Source: an uncultured Lachnospiraceae bacterium
GTDB taxonomy: Bacteria > Bacillota > Clostridia > Lachnospirales > Lachnospiraceae
Assembly: GCA_910584725.1 (NCBI GenBank)
Contig: CAJUBE010000039.1
Span: 1-42,965 of the forward strand
Reading direction: 5' to 3'
DNA length: 42,965 nt
Positions 8,465 through 16,341 of this stretch are shown here, in pieces. A program made the translations under genes and the position numbers. The notes beneath the pieces were generated by a model. It searched no databases. It was not told the DNA's origin and saw only the letters and a program-made list of their open reading frames with translations. How positions within the stretch are numbered: position 1 is the stretch's first letter; each line of letters begins with the position of its first letter.

Positions 8465-9253
8465 CTACCTGACCATTTTCAGCTCCGCCACCGCTCCATA
8501 ATGCAGCACCGTAAACGCAGCGGGAGCAATTTCGGAAAGCAGTCTGATATGCTCCCGTTCCCAAGATAAAATTTCCTGCTCGTTCAGCGACGCGCCGATT
8601 CCCCGGCATGTCTTCATCCTGCCATGCCAGCTCTCTCTGGTAAAGGGCACGTGCAGAAGATACTCCTCGTGGTAAACTGGCTCGAAATCCTGCCCGTAAA
8701 TCTCCGGGATCACAATCGGATGCACCGTCTCCCCCGCGCCGCTCCATGCCGGATTGTACTGCAGGGCAAGCGCCTCGCTGGCTCCCGCGATCCTGTCCTC
8801 CAAGGGCAGCCACGCCATATACAGCAGAAGGATGCGCCCGCCCGGCTTTAACATCCGCACAAGCTCCGGCTCCAGCTTTACATGGTCAAAATACCAGAAG
8901 CACTGACATGCCGTGACCACATCGAAAGAATCGTCCGGGAAATCGAGGTTTTCCGCAGACACGTCAAAATATGCAATATCCATGCCCACCGACAGCGTCC
9001 TCGCCTGCGTAATCTGCTCTTTTGATATATCCGTGCCTGTCCATTTCGCGCCATACCGATACATGTTTCTGGGCAGCACGCCCGTCCCCGTTCCCAGATC
9101 AAGGACGCTCTGCCCTTCCACGCACAGGTTCCGTCCGATGATTTTATCATAAAATTCCTGCGGGTAGATATCCCGGAATCTGGCATAGTCCGCCGAGGTT
9201 TTTCCCCAGTCAAACGCCTTGCCACCGTCTATATTTTTGTCTGTGATGTTCAT
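8465..9253 (-). CDS. class I SAM-dependent methyltransferase
   Basis: This 262-aa protein has motif I VLDLGTGTGVLP at about 50-61, the acidic loop GTDISKEQI, a DVSAENLDFPDDSFDVVTACQ motif and the post-motif LKPGGRILLLYM, all standard for class I (Methyltransf_11/25-type) enzymes. The start overlaps the stop of the upstream nuclease-like gene by four bases (ATGA), so the two are co-translated. The C-terminal ~110 residues are the substrate-specific part and are not recognised. Small-molecule methylation is the default guess. Confidence 0.9.
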   Translation of the reverse strand: MNITDKNIDGGKAFDWGKTSADYARFRDIYPQEFYDKIIGRNLCVEGQSVLDLGTGTGVLPRNMYRYGAKWTGTDISKEQITQARTLSVGMDIAYFDVSAENLDFPDDSFDVVTACQCFWYFDHVKLEPELVRMLKPGGRILLLYMAWLPLEDRIAGASEALALQYNPAWSGAGETVHPIVIPEIYGQDFEPVYHEEYLLHVPFTRESWHGRMKTCRGIGASLNEQEILSWEREHIRLLSEIAPAAFTVLHYGAVAELKMVR

Positions 9254-10239
9254 AGGCTTTCGCCCTTCCTTTCATCATGGATATCTAACCCAGAATGATC
9301 AATCATATCCCGGATTTCAGAAATTTCCGCCTCCAGCTCCTCTGCAATTTCGGGAATAGTTTTTCCCCTAATCAATTTCTTTTTAACTAGTTCACGAAGG
9401 AGTTCCTCTCTTCCTTCTTCTCTTCCTTCTTCTCTTCCTTCTTCTCTTCCTTCTTTCAATCCTGCCTCTTTCCCTTCCCGAAAGAGTGTCCTGAAATGCT
9501 TTTTCTCATCATATTCCGTCAACAACATGTGCAGCACCTCCGCCTTCTGTTTTACTAAGATATCCTTAAGTATCCCCTTTTCGATACAGGTGTCAATCGC
9601 CGTATGGATGGCTTCTTCCCGACGCATTCCCCGCCTTATGTTCTCCTCAATCTCCGAAGAAAATTCCGAATACTCCCATAATCTGTGGCATTTCTCCATA
9701 AGCGCCTGATTGTGACCACGGTTAATGTTCAACACCTCGCAGGTACATTCCAGACAGCCGCTCCCCCGCCCTGTGGGAAACGAATCCGACAGGTAGAGCA
9801 GCAGATTGTCGCTCTGCATTCTGCCACCATTATAGAAAACAATGTATACGGGCGTGGGCAGTTCTACCCGCTTCGTGCCATAAAAATCATCGCCTCGGGA
9901 TGCAAGCAGTCCCTCAAACTGTTGCGCAAAATAGAGCATCCCCCTTAATGGCATATTGGGATTCCAAGTGCTCTGGTGTTCATAGAGGTTTAGCGTGTTC
10001 CCGATCATAAAGGACAGATCATTCTTCATTTTCATAAAGATCACGTCCTCCATGGTGACAACCTCAAGTTCTTCAGGATTCTGGTATGTACTGCCATTCA
10101 AAGCATTGTAAAGATCCAGAAGATCCTGCTTGTCACGAAAAAGATACCGAAAAAGCACATCCCTGTACTTGCTGTTATTTCTAAGCCTTCTCCACCAGCT
10201 ACCATGCCTGAACCAACGCCTTATTTTTCGTTTTACCAT
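9250..10239 (-). CDS. Rpn-like PD-(D/E)XK nuclease/transposase-family protein
   Basis: This 329-aa protein matches the Rpn/PDDEXK family protein common in Lachnospiraceae: NNSKYRDVLFRYLFRDKQDLLDLYNAL at residues 21-47, MKMKNDLSFMIGNTLNLYEHQS at 69-90 with Asp74 and Glu87-His88-Gln89 as likely catalytic residues, and NPNMPLRGMLYF after it. Rpn proteins are recombination-promoting nucleases, and some act in phage defence. Residues 264-279 are four GREE repeats encoded by four perfect 12-bp DNA units, followed by a helical tail (ELVKKKLIRGKTIPEIAEELE). GGAGG precedes the ATG at good distance. It overlaps the methyltransferase by four bases. Confidence 0.85.
   Translation of the reverse strand: MVKRKIRRWFRHGSWWRRLRNNSKYRDVLFRYLFRDKQDLLDLYNALNGSTYQNPEELEVVTMEDVIFMKMKNDLSFMIGNTLNLYEHQSTWNPNMPLRGMLYFAQQFEGLLASRGDDFYGTKRVELPTPVYIVFYNGGRMQSDNLLLYLSDSFPTGRGSGCLECTCEVLNINRGHNQALMEKCHRLWEYSEFSSEIEENIRRGMRREEAIHTAIDTCIEKGILKDILVKQKAEVLHMLLTEYDEKKHFRTLFREGKEAGLKEGREEGREEGREEGREELLRELVKKKLIRGKTIPEIAEELEAEISEIRDMIDHSGLDIHDERKGESL
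9408..9455. repeat. four perfect 12-bp tandem units inside the Rpn-like gene
   Basis: The unit ctcttccttctt occurs four times without a mismatch. Each unit adds one GREE block on the minus strand, so copy-number slippage would change the protein length without breaking frame. Confidence 0.9.
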
Positions 10240-10416
10240 AGATTTTCCTCCATTATACAGTTTTGCGCGACTGAATACAAGAGGATTATGACTTTACCCC
10301 GTTCCAGTCTGTTTACAAGTAAGGGATTGTTTCCGATAGCCGGAAAGAATCTTAAGACAGAAATCCTTTTATTTAGATTTCTACACAGACAGACCTGAAA
10401 TCTGTCAATGTGATTT
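10240..10416. other. intergenic spacer between the CPBP and Rpn-like genes
   Basis: AGATTTC and GAAATCT (about 10375-10403) form an inverted repeat just past the CPBP stop, without a clear T-run in either direction. A TATAAT sits directly before the GGAGG of the Rpn-like gene, too close for a normal leader. I see no gene here. Confidence 0.3.
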
Positions 10417-11412
10417 TTATAATAAACCAACCGTATTCATTTTGCAAGTAGTTTTTTGTACAGCCAGCACGCACCCCGCAGAGACCGCCAATAAAACCAC
10501 GCACCCCGCCGGTGTAAGCAAAAGCGCCTGCACGCCTTCCATCCGCGCCGTCGTATACACCGCCAGATTCGCCACCGCATGAAAAAGAAAGGGCGTCCCG
10601 AATTTCCCGCTTTTCTCATACAGATACGCCATCAGCATTCCCAGACACGCGCCGTACACGCCCTGCACCGGATTGCCGTGAAACGCGCCGAAGAGAAGCC
10701 CGGAAGCGACAATCCCGATGGCCGAGTTGTATAGACGGCGCAGACGGTTGTAAATCACCCCGCGGAAAACGACCTCCTCCGCAAGCGGGGAGATCAGCCC
10801 ATAGAGAACAAGCCCCAACGCAAAAGTCACGCCGTACTGCCTGTCCGCCACCTTCTGGTAGGTCTGGGAACTGTCCGCAAATCCCGTCAGTGTCAGAAGC
10901 GCGTTGAACCCCAGCGAAACACTGAAAGCAAGGATCACGGTGAGCACAGCCATTCTTCGCGCGTTCTTGCTGACCAATTTAGTCAATTTCCCTGCTGCAT
11001 CCTCACATGCTTCCACTTTGCCTGTTCCTCCTGCTGCCCCGACAGCCGCAGCCGAAATGACGCTCCCCGTCTCTTTTTTCGTCGCAGGACGAAGCGTTTC
11101 CCCACGCCCACGCAGTTCCTCCTTTAACATCGGCACGACGGGCAAAATACCCGCCAGCATACACAGTCCCCCCATCACTCCCGCAATGGTGGATGCATAA
11201 ATGTTACTGGCAAAAAGAACAGACTGACAACCAATAGCCAGCACGTCCGCAACAGTGACCGCATGGGTCATTCTAAACTGCCAATATATCCCCTCTATGC
11301 TCCGTATCGAGACTTGATACACTAAAGCAAGAACCAGATAAGCCACATTGTATACCAGATAATATAGCAGATAGGGAAGCAATACCTCCCACGCCTTTTG
11401 CAATTTTCCCAT
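10417..11412 (-). CDS. CPBP-family intramembrane metalloprotease
   Basis: This protein of about 331 aa has several membrane helices. Near residue 240 it carries the CPBP (Abi) signature: SPLAEEVVFRGVIYNRLRR with the EExxxR motif, and then LLFGAFHGNPVQGVYG with the conserved histidine. These residues form the intramembrane metal site; relatives include CAAX prenyl endopeptidases and bacteriocin-immunity proteins. I start it at the ATG at 11412 (GGGAG six bases before). A GTG at 11463 with an AAGGA box is an alternative that adds a 17-residue hydrophilic leader. It is divergent from the thiT promoter. Its substrate is unknown. Confidence 0.87.
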   Translation of the reverse strand: MGKLQKAWEVLLPYLLYYLVYNVAYLVLALVYQVSIRSIEGIYWQFRMTHAVTVADVLAIGCQSVLFASNIYASTIAGVMGGLCMLAGILPVVPMLKEELRGRGETLRPATKKETGSVISAAAVGAAGGTGKVEACEDAAGKLTKLVSKNARRMAVLTVILAFSVSLGFNALLTLTGFADSSQTYQKVADRQYGVTFALGLVLYGLISPLAEEVVFRGVIYNRLRRLYNSAIGIVASGLLFGAFHGNPVQGVYGACLGMLMAYLYEKSGKFGTPFLFHAVANLAVYTTARMEGVQALLLTPAGCVVLLAVSAGCVLAVQKTTCKMNTVGLL

Positions 11413-11473
11413 GTCACTCTCCCATAAAATTCGTAACGGTTCAGCCTTCGGCTTCCCTGTCACTAAAATTTCC

Positions 11474-11502
11474 TTGACATTTCCCCTGCCAGACCCTATA
11501 GT
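11474..11502 (+). promoter_or_regulatory. promoter of the TPP riboswitch-thiT unit
   Basis: TTGACA (11474-11479) and TATAGT (11497-11502) are 17 bp apart, close to consensus. Transcription would start near 11509, some 40 bases before the riboswitch aptamer. Confidence 0.8.
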
Positions 11503-11550
11503 TAAAAAAGCGGATACATCCGCCGCGGCTCATGCCGCATAACTGAATAA

Positions 11551-11650
11551 CTTGCTAGGGGAGCTTTTGCTGAGATTGAGCCCGCGCACAGGATGCCGGG
11601 ACTCTAACCCTCATTACCTGATGCGGTTAGCACCGCCGTAGGGAAGCGAT
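11551..11650 (+). ncRNA. TPP riboswitch (THI element) controlling thiT
   Basis: The aptamer shows the universally conserved TPP riboswitch segments: GGGGAGC...GCTGAGATTGAG (11558-11580), then ACCCTCATTACCTGATGCGGTTAGCACC (split across 11607-11633) and CCGTAGGGAAGCGA (11635-11649). It lies between a good promoter and the thiamine transporter gene. Binding of thiamine pyrophosphate should switch expression off. The platform after it has two stems, described separately. Confidence 0.95.
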
Positions 11651-11737
11651 GGTAACAGAAATCTGTCATAGATTTCTTGTGCCGTATTCTGTTACCGTTC
11701 CCCTCCTTGCTTATTCTAAAGACAAAGGAGGTTTTTT
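11651..11737 (+). promoter_or_regulatory. expression platform of the TPP riboswitch
   Basis: GGTAACAGAA (11651-11660) can pair with TTCTGTTACC (11687-11696). Inside it AGAAATCT (11657-11664) and AGATTTCT (11670-11677) form an alternative perfect 8-bp hairpin. Next CCTCCTT (11702-11708) pairs with AAGGAGG (11725-11731), which is the ribosome binding site of thiT, and six T follow. The last stem could hide the Shine-Dalgarno sequence or end transcription. Which mode is used cannot be told by eye. Confidence 0.65.
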
Positions 11738-12430
11738 ATGTTCTACACTATTGTTGACGGAACTTATGTTCCTACCACTCTGGGCAATGCGCTGATAATC
11801 GTACTTCTGGCAGTTCTGCTTGCCGGCGCCGTCGTTTTCGCGAGACGGTACGCCGCCGCACAGAATCCACAGCCGGAAGGAACCGCCAAAAAGGGCGGAA
11901 AACTGACCGTCAAACAGCTCGCCTTCTGCGCCATGTCGATCGCGCTCGGCACCATCCTCTCGGAAATCAAAATCATCGACTTTCCATGGGGCGGCTCCGC
12001 CACGCTGCTGTCCATGCTCGTCATCTGTCTCCCGGGCTATCTTTTCGGGCTGGGCGCAGGACTGATGACCAGTATCGCCTATGGCGTGCTGCAGCTTTTG
12101 TTCAACCCCTATGTGCTCTTCCCCATGCAGCTTGTGCTGGACTACATTCTGGCTTTCGGCGCGCTGGGACTCTCGGGTCTGTTTGCAGGCGCTAAGAGGG
12201 GACTGCTCAAAGGGTATCTGGTCGGCATTTTCGGGCGCTATGTGTTCACGGTGCTGTCGGGCTGGATTTTCTTTGCCGAGTACGCGTGGGAAGGCTGGCA
12301 TCCGCTGCCTTATTCCCTTGTCTATAACGGCATTTACATCTTTGCGGAAGGCGCAATCACCTGCGCGGTGATTCTCGTCCCCGCTGTGAGCAGCGGTCTC
12401 GCTGCCGTCAAAAAGATGGCGCTGTCGTAG
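11738..12430 (+). CDS. thiT: thiamine ECF transporter substrate-binding subunit ThiT
   Basis: This 230-aa membrane protein carries the ThiT/YuaJ hallmark LSEIKIIDFPWGGSATLLSM, whose PWGGS loop helps bind thiamine. It continues with PGYLFGLGAGLMTSIAYGVLQLL and the conserved YVLFPMQLVLDYILAFGALGLSG, whose aromatic and acidic residues line the pocket in known ThiT structures. It works with the shared EcfA-EcfA'-EcfT energy module, which is not encoded here. The N-terminal ~45 residues form an extra membrane segment plus a charged linker, longer than the usual ThiT start. The TPP riboswitch upstream supports the assignment. Confidence 0.95.
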   Translation: MFYTIVDGTYVPTTLGNALIIVLLAVLLAGAVVFARRYAAAQNPQPEGTAKKGGKLTVKQLAFCAMSIALGTILSEIKIIDFPWGGSATLLSMLVICLPGYLFGLGAGLMTSIAYGVLQLLFNPYVLFPMQLVLDYILAFGALGLSGLFAGAKRGLLKGYLVGIFGRYVFTVLSGWIFFAEYAWEGWHPLPYSLVYNGIYIFAEGAITCAVILVPAVSSGLAAVKKMALS

Positions 12431-12458
12431 GGACGAAAGCCCGCAGTTATATACGAAC

Positions 12459-12498
12459 GAGCCCCCACCTGTCTGATCGGTGAGGGCTCCTATTTTTC
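12459..12498 (+). terminator. intrinsic terminator after thiT
   Basis: GAGCCCCCACC (12459-12469) pairs with GGTGAGGGCTC (12479-12489) with a single mismatch and a 9-nt loop, followed by ctatttttc. It is 29 bp past the thiT stop. Confidence 0.85.
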
Positions 12499-12574
12499 AT
12501 ATATTTCCGTTAGGCAGAGAGCCTGCTTTCCCTCTGTCCGCCGCGTGACGGGTCTCCCATTCCAGAGAACCCCT

Positions 12575-13042
12575 CTAAGCTGTCATAAACATCGCATAGG
12601 CACTGATCGCCTGCTGCATGCGGAAATTGCTGACACCGTTTTCCGCGCCGCTTCCATCAAATGCCGCTGTCTGTACATTCTGCGCATTGTCCGCCGTCTC
12701 CTTTTCCGTCCGTACGACGTTCACTGCATTTTCCCTGTTAAACTTCACCGCCGCGTCCTGCGTCTGCGCCGCCTCTGCACCTTCTTGCTCCTGTGCAGCC
12801 TGCGCCGGTTTGATCATTCTCGCCGCCGCACTCCTGCCGCGCTGCATCTGCATCTCCAGCATATCCTGAAAATTCAGGGTCTGCCCCCGCCTCAGCGGAT
12901 TTTCATTTTCCACAAGCCCGCTGAAGTCTGTCTTCTTGTCAAGAACGTTGTCCGAAATCCTGGACAGCTTATTCATGCTGGCCGGGCTGATTGCATTCAC
13001 GTTATATACATAAGGCTGAAAACTGATTGCTCCGATTCTCAT
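12575..13042 (-). CDS. hypothetical protein, alanine/glutamine-rich, unrecognised family
   Basis: The 155-aa product starts MRIGAISFQPYVYNVNAISP; this ATG (13042) follows GGAGG at five bases, whereas the longer open frame upstream has no ribosome binding site. It has no signal peptide or membrane segment. A conserved-looking N-terminal block (residues 1-70, with SRISDNVLDKKTDFSGL and NENPLRRGQTLNFQDMLEMQM) is followed by a low-complexity Ala/Glu/Gln middle and a short C-terminal RMQQAISAYAMFM helix. This conserved-ends layout suggests a scaffold or adaptor protein, but I do not recognise the family. It is separated from the DUF308 gene upstream by 183 bp. Confidence 0.75.
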   Translation of the reverse strand: MRIGAISFQPYVYNVNAISPASMNKLSRISDNVLDKKTDFSGLVENENPLRRGQTLNFQDMLEMQMQRGRSAAARMIKPAQAAQEQEGAEAAQTQDAAVKFNRENAVNVVRTEKETADNAQNVQTAAFDGSGAENGVSNFRMQQAISAYAMFMTA

Positions 13043-13084
13043 ATTTTCCTCCATGTCAGAGCAGTTTACTGCTATGACACGCGA

Positions 13085-13148
13085 TGAGAAATTCGCGAAG
13101 GCGATTTCTCGTCTGCGATCAAGGCACATTTGAGGCTCTGTCTCAAAT
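13085..13148. repeat. two short inverted repeats between the hypothetical gene and DUF308 gene
   Basis: GAGAAAT/ATTTCTC with an 11-nt loop (about 13086-13110) and ATTTGAG/CTCAAAT with a 7-nt loop (13128-13148) are both perfect 7-bp stems. Neither is followed by a convincing T-run, so they may be mRNA processing or weak terminator structures. Confidence 0.4.
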
Positions 13149-13225
13149 ACGGAATGTCCCGCTCTTTCTATTTATAATAAAACTTCCAGCGCAAATATAC
13201 AAGACTAAATTTTAAAGATTGCGCC

Positions 13226-13819
13226 TCATCTCTTCCGATCCACAATCTCCACGTCCACCGCCTCCATCTCCTGTTTCATCATCTTGGCGTTTTTATAAAT
13301 CCTGGAAACGATCCATACATTGGAAAGCCCATCATAGATCAGAAAGAAGCCGATCAGCATAACCACCGTATCTATGGCGGCAAAAGGCCGACAGATCAAC
13401 AGCACGCCAAATCCCACCGTGAGCACGCCCAAAATAAGGGCCACCCACCATCTGTCATATTTATCCCGCCATAACTCCAGCGCTTGCTGTAAGTTATGTA
13501 AACCATGCATGACAATGACAATTCCCACAATAATCGGAATAATCGCCATCACTTTATCCGGCTTCATCACAATCCAGACACCCACCACAGCCAGTATGAT
13601 CCCGAAGATCAGATTTGCCTGCGAATACAAACTGCCGTCCCTGGCTGTAAAGTAGTCTATCATCCGCATCACGCCGGATACAATCAGCACCACCCCCACG
13701 GCCGTACAGACAATCCGCATGGACAGTCCCGGCCGGAACACAAGCACCAGACCGAGAATTACGCACAGGGCGGAGGATACCACCACGTTCGTCTTAATCT
13801 TTTTCAGTAAACTTTCCAT
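13226..13819 (-). CDS. DUF308 (HdeD-like) membrane protein
   Basis: This 197-aa protein is built of about six short hydrophobic helices arranged as repeated pairs (VVSSALCVILGLVLVF..., ANLIFGIILAVVGVWIVMKP, WVALILGVLTVGFGVLLI). This is the DUF308 repeat found in HdeD, an acid-resistance membrane protein of enterobacteria. It ends in a charged tail (KMMKQEMEAVDVEIVDRKR). The ATG at 13819 is preferred over a GTG at 13822 because of its spacing from AAAGGGG. It overlaps the VanZ-like gene by about 26 bp, so the two are probably coupled. The role in this organism is unknown. Confidence 0.87.
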   Translation of the reverse strand: MESLLKKIKTNVVVSSALCVILGLVLVFRPGLSMRIVCTAVGVVLIVSGVMRMIDYFTARDGSLYSQANLIFGIILAVVGVWIVMKPDKVMAIIPIIVGIVIVMHGLHNLQQALELWRDKYDRWWVALILGVLTVGFGVLLICRPFAAIDTVVMLIGFFLIYDGLSNVWIVSRIYKNAKMMKQEMEAVDVEIVDRKR

Positions 13820-14291
13820 CACAAAGCCCCTTTCTCTTCTTTCTCCAAAATTGCATCAGGCGGTAAATGCCAAAACCGAGGGATGCGCCGAGACAATTTA
13901 ACAAAATATCATCCACATCAAAAGCGCCAAAAGCGCTGAAAAGCTGAAACATTTCAATCCCTAAGACAAATACAAAGGCGTTTAAGAGCATCACAAAAAA
14001 CCGTTCCCCATCCTTCGCAACGTAAGGAAAGAGAAACCCAAGCGGCACAAACACCAGCACATTGCCGGCAAGATTCTCCACGCTGTTCAGCTTATACGAA
14101 TAATCTATATACATTTTTATTGTTTTAAAGGGCTTGAAATTCGCCGTGCCCAATCCCTCAAATATGACGTCCCTGCGCCACAAAGCCGCGATTTCCAGAA
14201 GCTCCTCATAGGGATATTTGAAGATGATAACCTTTATGACAATTAAAATGTAAATAGCAAAAAAGAGTTTCCACCAATTTCTTTTTTGCAC
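13794..14291 (-). CDS. VanZ-like membrane protein
   Basis: This 165-aa protein has four to five membrane helices and the VanZ-family pattern: NFKPFKTIKMYIDY, NLAGNVLVFVPLGFLFPYV, then FVLGIEMFQLFSAFGAFDVDDILLNCLGASLGF, where the acidic DVDD-NxxG motif is the family core. The original VanZ gives low-level teicoplanin resistance; most homologues like this one have no known function. It lies 20 bp after the AI-2E-family gene and overlaps the next gene. Confidence 0.9.
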   Translation of the reverse strand: MQKRNWWKLFFAIYILIVIKVIIFKYPYEELLEIAALWRRDVIFEGLGTANFKPFKTIKMYIDYSYKLNSVENLAGNVLVFVPLGFLFPYVAKDGERFFVMLLNAFVFVLGIEMFQLFSAFGAFDVDDILLNCLGASLGFGIYRLMQFWRKKRKGLCDGKFTEKD

Positions 14292-14311
14292 GCGCTCTCC
14301 CCGCTGCCTGC

Positions 14312-15616
14312 CTATGACTTTGATTTTTTCTTATCCTTAATCTTTTTGATAATCAGCGGCTCCTCCAGCTTGATCTGAGATGCCTCGTGAAACTGTTCTC
14401 TGGCCGCCTTCTCCTGCTCGGTCTCCTGTTTGTATATATTCTTTGTCTCTCTCTCGTATTCCTCCACAACCGCCATATCGTCGGGCCGTATCTTGCGGAA
14501 ATGGTTAAAGCCCGCCACCAGAATGCGCAGACTTTGCTTTGTCGTGTCGAAAACGCCCTCCTCGTAAAGATTCACGAGAATAATCCCGATCGGCACAGCC
14601 AGAATCATGCCCAGCACACCCGCCACACGGTAGCCGATATAGAGCAGGAACAAAGTCGGTATGGCATCCATCCCGATCGAGTCTCCCACGATCTTCGGCT
14701 GGATCACCTGACGCACAAGCTGCCCGATCAGCCATATGGCAATCAGGCCGAACATCATCCTGTAATTTTCCGACAAAAGCTCGATCACCGCCCACGGCAC
14801 CATCACCGTTCCCGTGCCGAAAACCGGCAGGAAATCTAAAACTGCGATGCCGAAGGCAACCAGAAACGCGTAATCCACTCCCAGAATCATCAGGCCGATC
14901 ACCAGCAGGATGTATATCCAGCACTCGATCTTAAACTGCGCCCGAAAATATCCCCCCACCGCGTTGCGGAAGCTTCTGCGGATCAGGTCAAAATGATACC
15001 GCACCGAAGTCGGAACAAACTTCTCCGCCGCTGCCGCCATATATCCCTTATCCGCCACAAAAAAGTAAGCGGAGAGCAGACACATCACCACACTCAGAAA
15101 AATATCCGGGATCTGCTTTGCCACGTTTCCCACCGCCTTGAAAGAAGGCAGCTCAATTTCGCCCATGATATTACTCATATAATCCCCCATTTCCAGGATT
15201 ATATTATCAATCGTAGCCTGCATATCCGTCGGCATCCTGTCATAGACACCCTGCAAATTTGCCCCAACCTTGTTGAGCTCCGCCAAAATCGTATTCCAGA
15301 TATTGGGCAGCTCATTGATAAAATTAACGCCCTCCCTGACCAGCTTGGCAATCAGCAGATAAACCAACAGAACCACCGCCGCCAGCACCGCGATAATCAC
15401 CACCGCCGTCATGGCCTTCCTCTTAACCTTCAGCTTCTCCTCAAAAAAGCGAACCACCGGAGAAGCGATCAGAGAAATAATCCATCCCAAAATAAACGGC
15501 ATGAAAAACCAGATACACCGGGGGAGAAGAAAAATGCATAAAAGTACGATCGCAAGCGCAGTAAACAGATTCATCGTCACTTTCAAATATATTTTTAACG
15601 CATCTCTCATACGCAT
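14312..15616 (-). CDS. AI-2E family transporter, YtvI-like
   Basis: This 434-aa membrane protein has the AI-2E/PerM layout: two N-terminal helices, a soluble middle (VREGVNFINELPNIWNTILAELN...), and a C-terminal helix bundle with VDYAFLVAFGIAVLDFLPVFGTGTVMVPWAV and QVIQPKIVGDSIGMDAIPTLFLLYIGYRVAGVLGMILAVP, the family signature. The closest match by eye is the sporulation integral membrane protein YtvI. A long charged tail (about residues 385-434) is rich in Lys and Glu. The ATG at 15616 follows GGAGG by seven bases. It is 41 bp downstream of engB. Export of a signal or sodium/proton exchange are both known in this superfamily. Confidence 0.9.
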   Translation of the reverse strand: MRMRDALKIYLKVTMNLFTALAIVLLCIFLLPRCIWFFMPFILGWIISLIASPVVRFFEEKLKVKRKAMTAVVIIAVLAAVVLLVYLLIAKLVREGVNFINELPNIWNTILAELNKVGANLQGVYDRMPTDMQATIDNIILEMGDYMSNIMGEIELPSFKAVGNVAKQIPDIFLSVVMCLLSAYFFVADKGYMAAAAEKFVPTSVRYHFDLIRRSFRNAVGGYFRAQFKIECWIYILLVIGLMILGVDYAFLVAFGIAVLDFLPVFGTGTVMVPWAVIELLSENYRMMFGLIAIWLIGQLVRQVIQPKIVGDSIGMDAIPTLFLLYIGYRVAGVLGMILAVPIGIILVNLYEEGVFDTTKQSLRILVAGFNHFRKIRPDDMAVVEEYERETKNIYKQETEQEKAAREQFHEASQIKLEEPLIIKKIKDKKKSKS

Positions 15617-15657
15617 AAACCTTCCTCCCTCTTACCCTCTTTATTTCCCCATATCTT

Positions 15658-16254
15658 CTACGCCCTCGTATCCCCTGCCATCCCATCCAGCAGTTCATAG
15701 ATTTCTTCCCTGCCCTGCTTACTGAGCGAAGAATACGGGATGACAATCGTGTCATCTACTACGTCAAGCGTGTCACAAATAAGCTTTAACTGCTTAGCCA
15801 CCTGACTTCTCTTGATTTTATCCAGTTTCGTGGCAATGATAACCGGCTGATATCCCCGATCCAGAATCCAGTCGTACATAATCCGGTCATTCTCCGAGGG
15901 CGCATGTCTGATATCCACCAGAAGAAACACCGCGCGGATCTGCTTTGACTGGTGCAGGTAATCCTCGATCATCTTGCCCCACGTCGCCTTTACTTTTTCG
16001 TTGGCGGTGGCGTAGCCATAACCCGGCAGATCCACGAAATACATCTCGTTGTTAATATTATAGTAATTGATAGTCTGCGTCTTTCCCGGTGAGGAACTGG
16101 TGCGCGCCAGCGACTTGCGATTCATCAGGCCGTTAATGAGAGAAGACTTTCCCACATTGCTCTTTCCCGCAAAAGCAAACTCCGGCAGGCTGTTCTGCGG
16201 CAGCTTGCTGGTAACGCCGCACACGGTCTCCAAATTTACATTCTTAATAATCAT
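15658..16254 (-). CDS. engB: ribosome biogenesis GTPase YsxC/EngB (YihA)
   Basis: This 198-aa TRAFAC GTPase has G1 AFAGKSNVGKSSLI, G2 SSSPGKTQTINYY, G3 DLPGYGYA and G4 TKLDK, with the family's short C-terminus. It assists late assembly of the large ribosomal subunit and is essential in Bacillus subtilis. The internal ATG at 16254 is chosen because GGAG lies six bases before it and the product then starts MIIKNVNLETV, as family members do. The order lon-engB is the usual one in Firmicutes and supports the name. Confidence 0.96.
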   Translation of the reverse strand: MIIKNVNLETVCGVTSKLPQNSLPEFAFAGKSNVGKSSLINGLMNRKSLARTSSSPGKTQTINYYNINNEMYFVDLPGYGYATANEKVKATWGKMIEDYLHQSKQIRAVFLLVDIRHAPSENDRIMYDWILDRGYQPVIIATKLDKIKRSQVAKQLKLICDTLDVVDDTIVIPYSSLSKQGREEIYELLDGMAGDTRA

Positions 16255-16341
16255 ACGTTGCTCCATTCTCAATCATTGCGCGGAATAACTGCACACGGCA
16301 TCTCAAAGCCCATTTCTACACACATCTGCCGCTGCGGCAAC

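Noticed and set aside
9408..9455. CRISPR-like or satellite array
   Set aside because: The 12-bp units are joined without spacers and are coding.
10240..10266. TTGTAT-N17-TATAAT promoter of the Rpn-like gene
   Set aside because: The boxes fit, but the start of transcription would fall inside or after the ribosome binding site, so it is unlikely to be the working promoter.
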